Of a DNA stretch of 64,000 bases, positions 59,663 through 64,000 are shown one piece after another. The notes under the pieces are model-generated. The model made no database searches. It was not told the DNA's origin and saw only the letters and a list, made by a program, of their open reading frames with translations. Source of the DNA: Hypomesus transpacificus (taxonomy: Eukaryota > Chordata > Actinopteri > Osmeriformes > Osmeridae); NCBI RefSeq assembly GCF_021917145.1, contig NC_061073.1:15287507-15351506 (forward strand). The letters are read 5' to 3'. Every line of letters begins with the position of its first letter. The stretch's first letter is position 1. Made by a program: the position numbers and the translations under genes.

Positions 59663-61203
59663 GGAGAAATAAAGAGACTGAAGGAAACAGAAGCAGGTTG
59701 CAAGGAAGAAAAACCATACTTATGAACAAAAAAGACTGTTGTTTAATTATGAATTAAACTGCAGTAATTGTAGAAAGTGAATAACTTTAACAGCTATCTG
59801 AGTTTGAATTGCTTTGTATTGGGATGTGTAAATATCCCTATTCCCTATGTCTTGCTCTGTCCAGCTGTGTCCGTCAGGGAACAGTACAATGATTGTCAGG
59901 CCAACTCCAATACAGACTGCTCTTTTGAGAGATTAGGGACTGAGGGGTGAGGGGGGCAGAGGGGTTGAGAGTGCGCGTGTGTGTTATGCCACCATCTCAA
60001 TGCCTGAGTTGTCTGCAGTGTAATAACCTAAGATGAACACAAACAGAGGGGTGTGTATGACAAAACGCTCCTTAATCATGGTTTGACTCATATCAGTATA
60101 TCTAATGGGTATCATTGTTGTTCACAAATCCAATATTTGTACATTTCCCACCCCCACACACAAATATGATTCTTTCATTTGTTCCAGTTAACAATGCCAT
60201 TGCTAAGCATGGGAGAACAGCATAGGATATATATTTATTTTCAATTGAGGATCTGTTTTTGACTATACAGTACATACCAATGCTGCCCAAAATATATGGA
60301 ATCAACTGTTTATTTTGTGTGTGTGTGAGGGCAAGTGTGCATTTGCGTGTGTGTATGAAGGTGTATTAATAATTAATCACACTCACGGTGCCACTTTGTG
60401 ACTTTGTGTGATGGGACAAAGTCCATATAATTATCAAATGGTAAATATGACCCAGCATGCACTTAGGTGTGAACAAAAGCACCCACACATACAGTACACC
60501 AACACAGACACATACAATCACAGCATGACAATAATGTTGTTGCAACTAAAAAACATGACAATGCCAAAATAATGATTTTTTTTTATGTTACACTATTTAA
60601 TTTACTTTATAAAAACGACTTTACTTAGAAGACTGTGGGTAAGCTAGCTACCTTTAAGGCCCAATTCTCAGTGACTCTAGGTCTCTATTCATCTATTACT
60701 ACTACACATACGTAAACTATGAAAAATAGAAAATAAGGCTCACTACCGCAAAGTTTTAGTAGAACAAACCGATAATCTGTTTATTTGAATCCCATTTGAA
60801 TTGCTCAGTTGTTACTACATACACACTGGCATGCTATCTATTTCCTCTAGCAACTCTTTGGTGCACACAAAGCCTTTCACACATGGAGACCCATTAGCAG
60901 CAGACAGGTCCACACACAGACGCAAAAACTAAGACTACAACAATAATGAATTTAAGTGTCAATATGAGGTCAAGGTATTCGTGACTTACTTTGTTATCCC
61001 ATGCCTCCAAATTGTATAACTACAAACTTTAACATATGATATAGAAAATGATACAATGATAGGTATGCTAAGACGTTTCACGATCCTTTGAATGTGTGTG
61101 AAGAATTCCTTTGAAATGACATAGAGAAATCAAACGTTAACTACGGAGGAGAAAAACATCTAGGAAGAAGAAGAACAGGACAGCTGACAGCAGAACAGAG
61201 TAC

Positions 61204-61222
61204 CTGCACGTAGCCACAGCAT
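61204..61222 (-). CDS. candidate alternative first coding exon of MYRF
   Basis: Read on the minus strand, ATG CTG TGG CTA CGT GCA G is followed by the donor GTACTC. It encodes MLWLRA and ends in phase 1, the phase required by the next exon (58042), which starts GT CAT GAT. The result would be MLWLRAGHDIT. The frame is also open upstream, so it could instead be part of a longer exon. Support is only the donor and phase. Confidence 0.35.
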
Positions 61223-64000
61223 GTTGAAGTCCTGGAGGTGGGTGTACCTGAACCAGAAGATGAGAAGAGCAATTCCCTCTCTAATTTTCACATGTTTCCC
61301 TACAGTGGCCGTAATGCTTTTTCTTCTTTGGACCTGAGAATTGCCGGTAGGGGTTACGGATCGGTGTGTTTGTGTATGTGCAAGCAGGTGTGCGTGTGTG
61401 CATGTGTGGAGTTGTGTGTGTGTGTTGTAATGGGGATTATTCCCCAGTCATGAGACAGGGCTGTACCAGGCTACCACACACAGCCTTGTCGCCCACCAGC
61501 ACTGGACGCACCGAGAGACCTAGCTCAGGAGATTATAGGGAGTGATGGGGCTGGGACTGGGACACGGGGGAGAGGTTGGGAAAGAGGGAGAGAGAGGGAG
61601 CAGTCCAGAAAAGGAGGTTGAAGGAGGGAAAGAAAGGGAACGAGGAGGGGACGGAATAACGGATTAATAAACGTAGGCATCACCTGTGGTCTACATGTGT
61701 AAAGACCTACCCTAAGAAGAACACTGGTTTGGAGAAATCAACATCCAATATTATTATTTATAGAGGAGAAAAAATGTGTTTTTGACATTACTTCAACTGA
61801 GAGTAAACGTATGTGTAACAGCTGGCTGTCACAGTATGTAAGCTACAAAGTAGTGGCTGAGCAACAATATCAAGCAACTCAAACCTAAAATAACTAGAGT
61901 GAGTACCCTACTATTAGTGAAGGAAACTCTGATGTGACCTACTTAATCTTGACGTGGTTACACGAGATCCCTGAATAACCTACAACCCACTGCTCAAATG
62001 ACTGCTTCGCAGCACAAGGGCAGCAAGAACTTTACATAAGACACATCAGTTGCCATATAGGACATTGCCGTGTAAATTCCAACATCCTTATACAGAACAA
62101 CAAACAACGTTTGTGAGCGAGGGATTATGAGGTGCTGATGGGAGCAGGGCGGAACGATGAAAAATAAAACAAGTTGTGAGCAGCGTTGTAAGCCTGGCTG
62201 GTCAAAAACAATGCATTCCCGTAACAGCAATACACTGTTACAGCTGTAAATCATGTGTCTAAACCAAACTCCCCCCTCCTCATCAGAACGTCTCCCCCTC
62301 CCCGCCTGGAATAAAGATCTCCTATCCACTAGCACACACTGGGAGTACAGTGGGACTTAACTGGGAGTTTACAGAAACTCACAGAAGATCTGTTGTTATC
62401 ATAAAAAAGGCTCAATCCAGTTGGATGAGATGACGTGTTTGAGCCAGTAAAAGTCCACATGAAATCAGCGAAGTACCGTCTGCAGTCAGCAGTGATCAAG
62501 CTGACATGTTATGATGAAGATGATGTATCGGTTTATGCCCTGTTTAGTAATTCAACGTTTCAGGGTTAGGGTTACTCATCGTGTGGGTAGGGTCCCCCAA
62601 CCACATCTACTGAAGGGTGGTGTAGGTCATTCTGAAGGGTGGTGTAGGTCATTCAGTCCTACTGTGGTGCTGCCTAATGTACGTTTGTCTATTATGAATA
62701 TCCATACATGTAGCTTTCAACAAACTTTCAACTCTCTGTGGTCAGATGACATTGTGACAATGAAATACACCGATGCAAATGCCTGCAAATGGATGCTGAT
62801 AAGAGGAAACTCCATCCTTAAAGCAGGGACTCTCAACAAACAAAAAAATGCTAATGACAGATACGCGCCACTATTGTAATGATAATCAGACAGTGTATTG
62901 TGGCCTGGTGTGTGTTTATGCAGGCATGTGTCTGTGTGCATGCGTGAGTGAGGGAATGAACAAGTGTGTGTGTGAGTGTGCGTGTGCGTGTGTGAGGACG
63001 CAAGTGAGAAAGGGAGAGGTCATGTTTTCCAGGGCTTGCTGTGTTTCTCTCTGCTGCCCAGGCTTCCTCCACCCAGCGTGTCTGTGCTATCTCTCCCCCT
63101 CGCCCTGTCTGCACACTGTCACTCTAATGGACTCAGAGAGAGAGAGAGCCCAGGGACGGGGAAAGACCCAGACCCAGAGAAAAACACCAGTCTCACCTCT
63201 TTGTGTTTTAACGGCCACTAAAGGGTATGCCAAGAATGTTCACCGTGCATTAGCGTGAGTGTACATATATTTCACTAATCCTTGCCAACTACTGTTAACC
63301 AGTGCAATACATGACACTGTTTTACATGCATTTGTGTCCCAGGAAAAACGCATAATGGTGCTGCTCGAAATGTAAAACCTAAATGAGTTTCTGTAATTCA
63401 GGCCTTATATTGTTTTTCAGAATATTTTACAACATTGGATTTAGGGAAAAGTAAGCCAATACATGTTCTCTGAACTGTACCTTAAGCTAAGTGATCTTGT
63501 CGAGAGGTGTTTGACTGATGATGTACAGTTTTTCTCAACCAAGAGAGCAGCTCTGAGTTCATGTGAGGCGTCCCATCCCCACCAGCTGACACTATGGTAG
63601 GATGTAGGTGACCATCTAGGTCAGCTTTTCTAGTAAGCTTTTTTTTTGTACGAGGTCCCAAACAAATAATACATGTAGGTTTGAAGGAAGCATGACACCA
63701 TGATGGGAAACATGAAGGTGGGATGACACATGACAAACACAAACAAGCTCATCAAGACACTGATGAAGAACCAAAGGAAACCTGCCAAAATCAAAGTGTG
63801 GACGATACATCCATCGCCAAAAAACAGCACACATCAGTACCTAAACCAACTGCTCCTGTCTCATTTGCCAGTCTCCGAACGTGGATGTAGTCCGGGCAGA
63901 GTGGCTGAAATAAAGCCAAAGAAAGAACATCTCTCTCACTCCCAAAGGAAGAATGTAAACACTCTAAATTCTTGTCAGAGTGGAACAGAACACTTGACAG

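Larger units (their letters stand above)
58043..64000 (-). other. 5' intronic region of MYRF
   Basis: The acceptor before 58042 needs a phase-1 upstream exon. The usual first exon, which in human encodes MEVVDETEALQRFFE, is not visible up to 64000, so this stretch is most likely first-intron DNA. It holds GA-rich tandem repeats, a 22-bp duplicated unit at about 62612-62655 and one candidate alternative first exon at 61204. Regulatory elements are likely but cannot be picked out by eye. Confidence 0.55.

Noticed and set aside
59419-59729. Ser/Leu/Pro-rich frames on the minus strand
   Set aside because: They come from purine-rich tandem repeats.
62560-62660. GTTAGGGTTA resembling telomere repeats and a duplicated 22-bp unit
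   Set aside because: Only about one and a half telomere-like units are present; the duplication is short and lacks context.
63825-63899. Possible minus-strand exon with acceptor TTTATTTCAG and donor TTAG/GTACTG
   Set aside because: One frame is open but the peptide matches no MYRF sequence or neighbouring gene known to me; splice-like signals alone are too weak.

Overview
The window is a gene-dense stretch of a ray-finned fish (teleost) nuclear genome. The evidence is compact vertebrate genes with short GT-AG introns, vertebrate-only families (rapsyn, CD151, MYRF, a class IV TRIM), abundant CA/GA microsatellites, TAGC-rich promoter DNA and a tRNA-derived SINE of the teleost type. I cannot fix the species; a non-duplicated, early-branching euteleost is plausible but not shown. 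Gene models were built by hand: exon ends were placed on splice consensus, reading phase was checked across every junction, and products were compared with remembered human proteins.

Layout, left to right: (1) DDB2 (+, 3' part only), FAM180B (-), KBTBD4 (+) and RAPSN (+), whose human counterparts lie in 11p11.2. (2) A class IV TRIM E3 ligase (+), tail to tail with IGHMBP2 (-; human 11q13). (3) CHID1 (+, head to head with IGHMBP2), GATD1 (-), CD151 (-) and a CRACR2B-like gene (-), a block matching human 11p15.5. (4) TMEM138 (+), TMEM258 (-) and MYRF (-, running to the right edge with its usual first exon outside), matching human 11q12. Thirteen protein-coding genes fill most of the 64 kb. The window is therefore a mosaic of segments that are far apart on human chromosome 11.

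There is no operon-like pathway logic; the genes are independent. They cover DNA damage recognition (DDB2), ubiquitin ligase adaptor and ligase functions (KBTBD4, TRIM, rapsyn RING), RNA/DNA helicase activity (IGHMBP2), a lysosomal/secreted GH18 lectin (CHID1), a DJ-1/PfpI-fold protein (GATD1), a tetraspanin (CD151), a calcium-sensor Rab (CRACR2B-like), a ciliary membrane protein (TMEM138), an oligosaccharyltransferase subunit (TMEM258) and a membrane-tethered transcription factor (MYRF). Gene pairs share compact divergent promoters (FAM180B/KBTBD4, IGHMBP2/CHID1, CRACR2B/TMEM138) or closely spaced tails (TRIM/IGHMBP2, CHID1/GATD1, TMEM138/TMEM258).

The observations I rate highest are: a complete Rab GTPase module at the CRACR2B locus; a GGGA array starting about ten bases after a MYRF 5' splice site; a candidate RFX X-box in the TMEM138/CRACR2B promoter; an IGHMBP2 intron made almost wholly of four 90-bp copies; and TMEM138 sitting without TMEM216. 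I found no CRISPR array, rRNA or functional tRNA gene, and no retroviral or other virus-like element. I saw nothing I would call a wholly new biological system.
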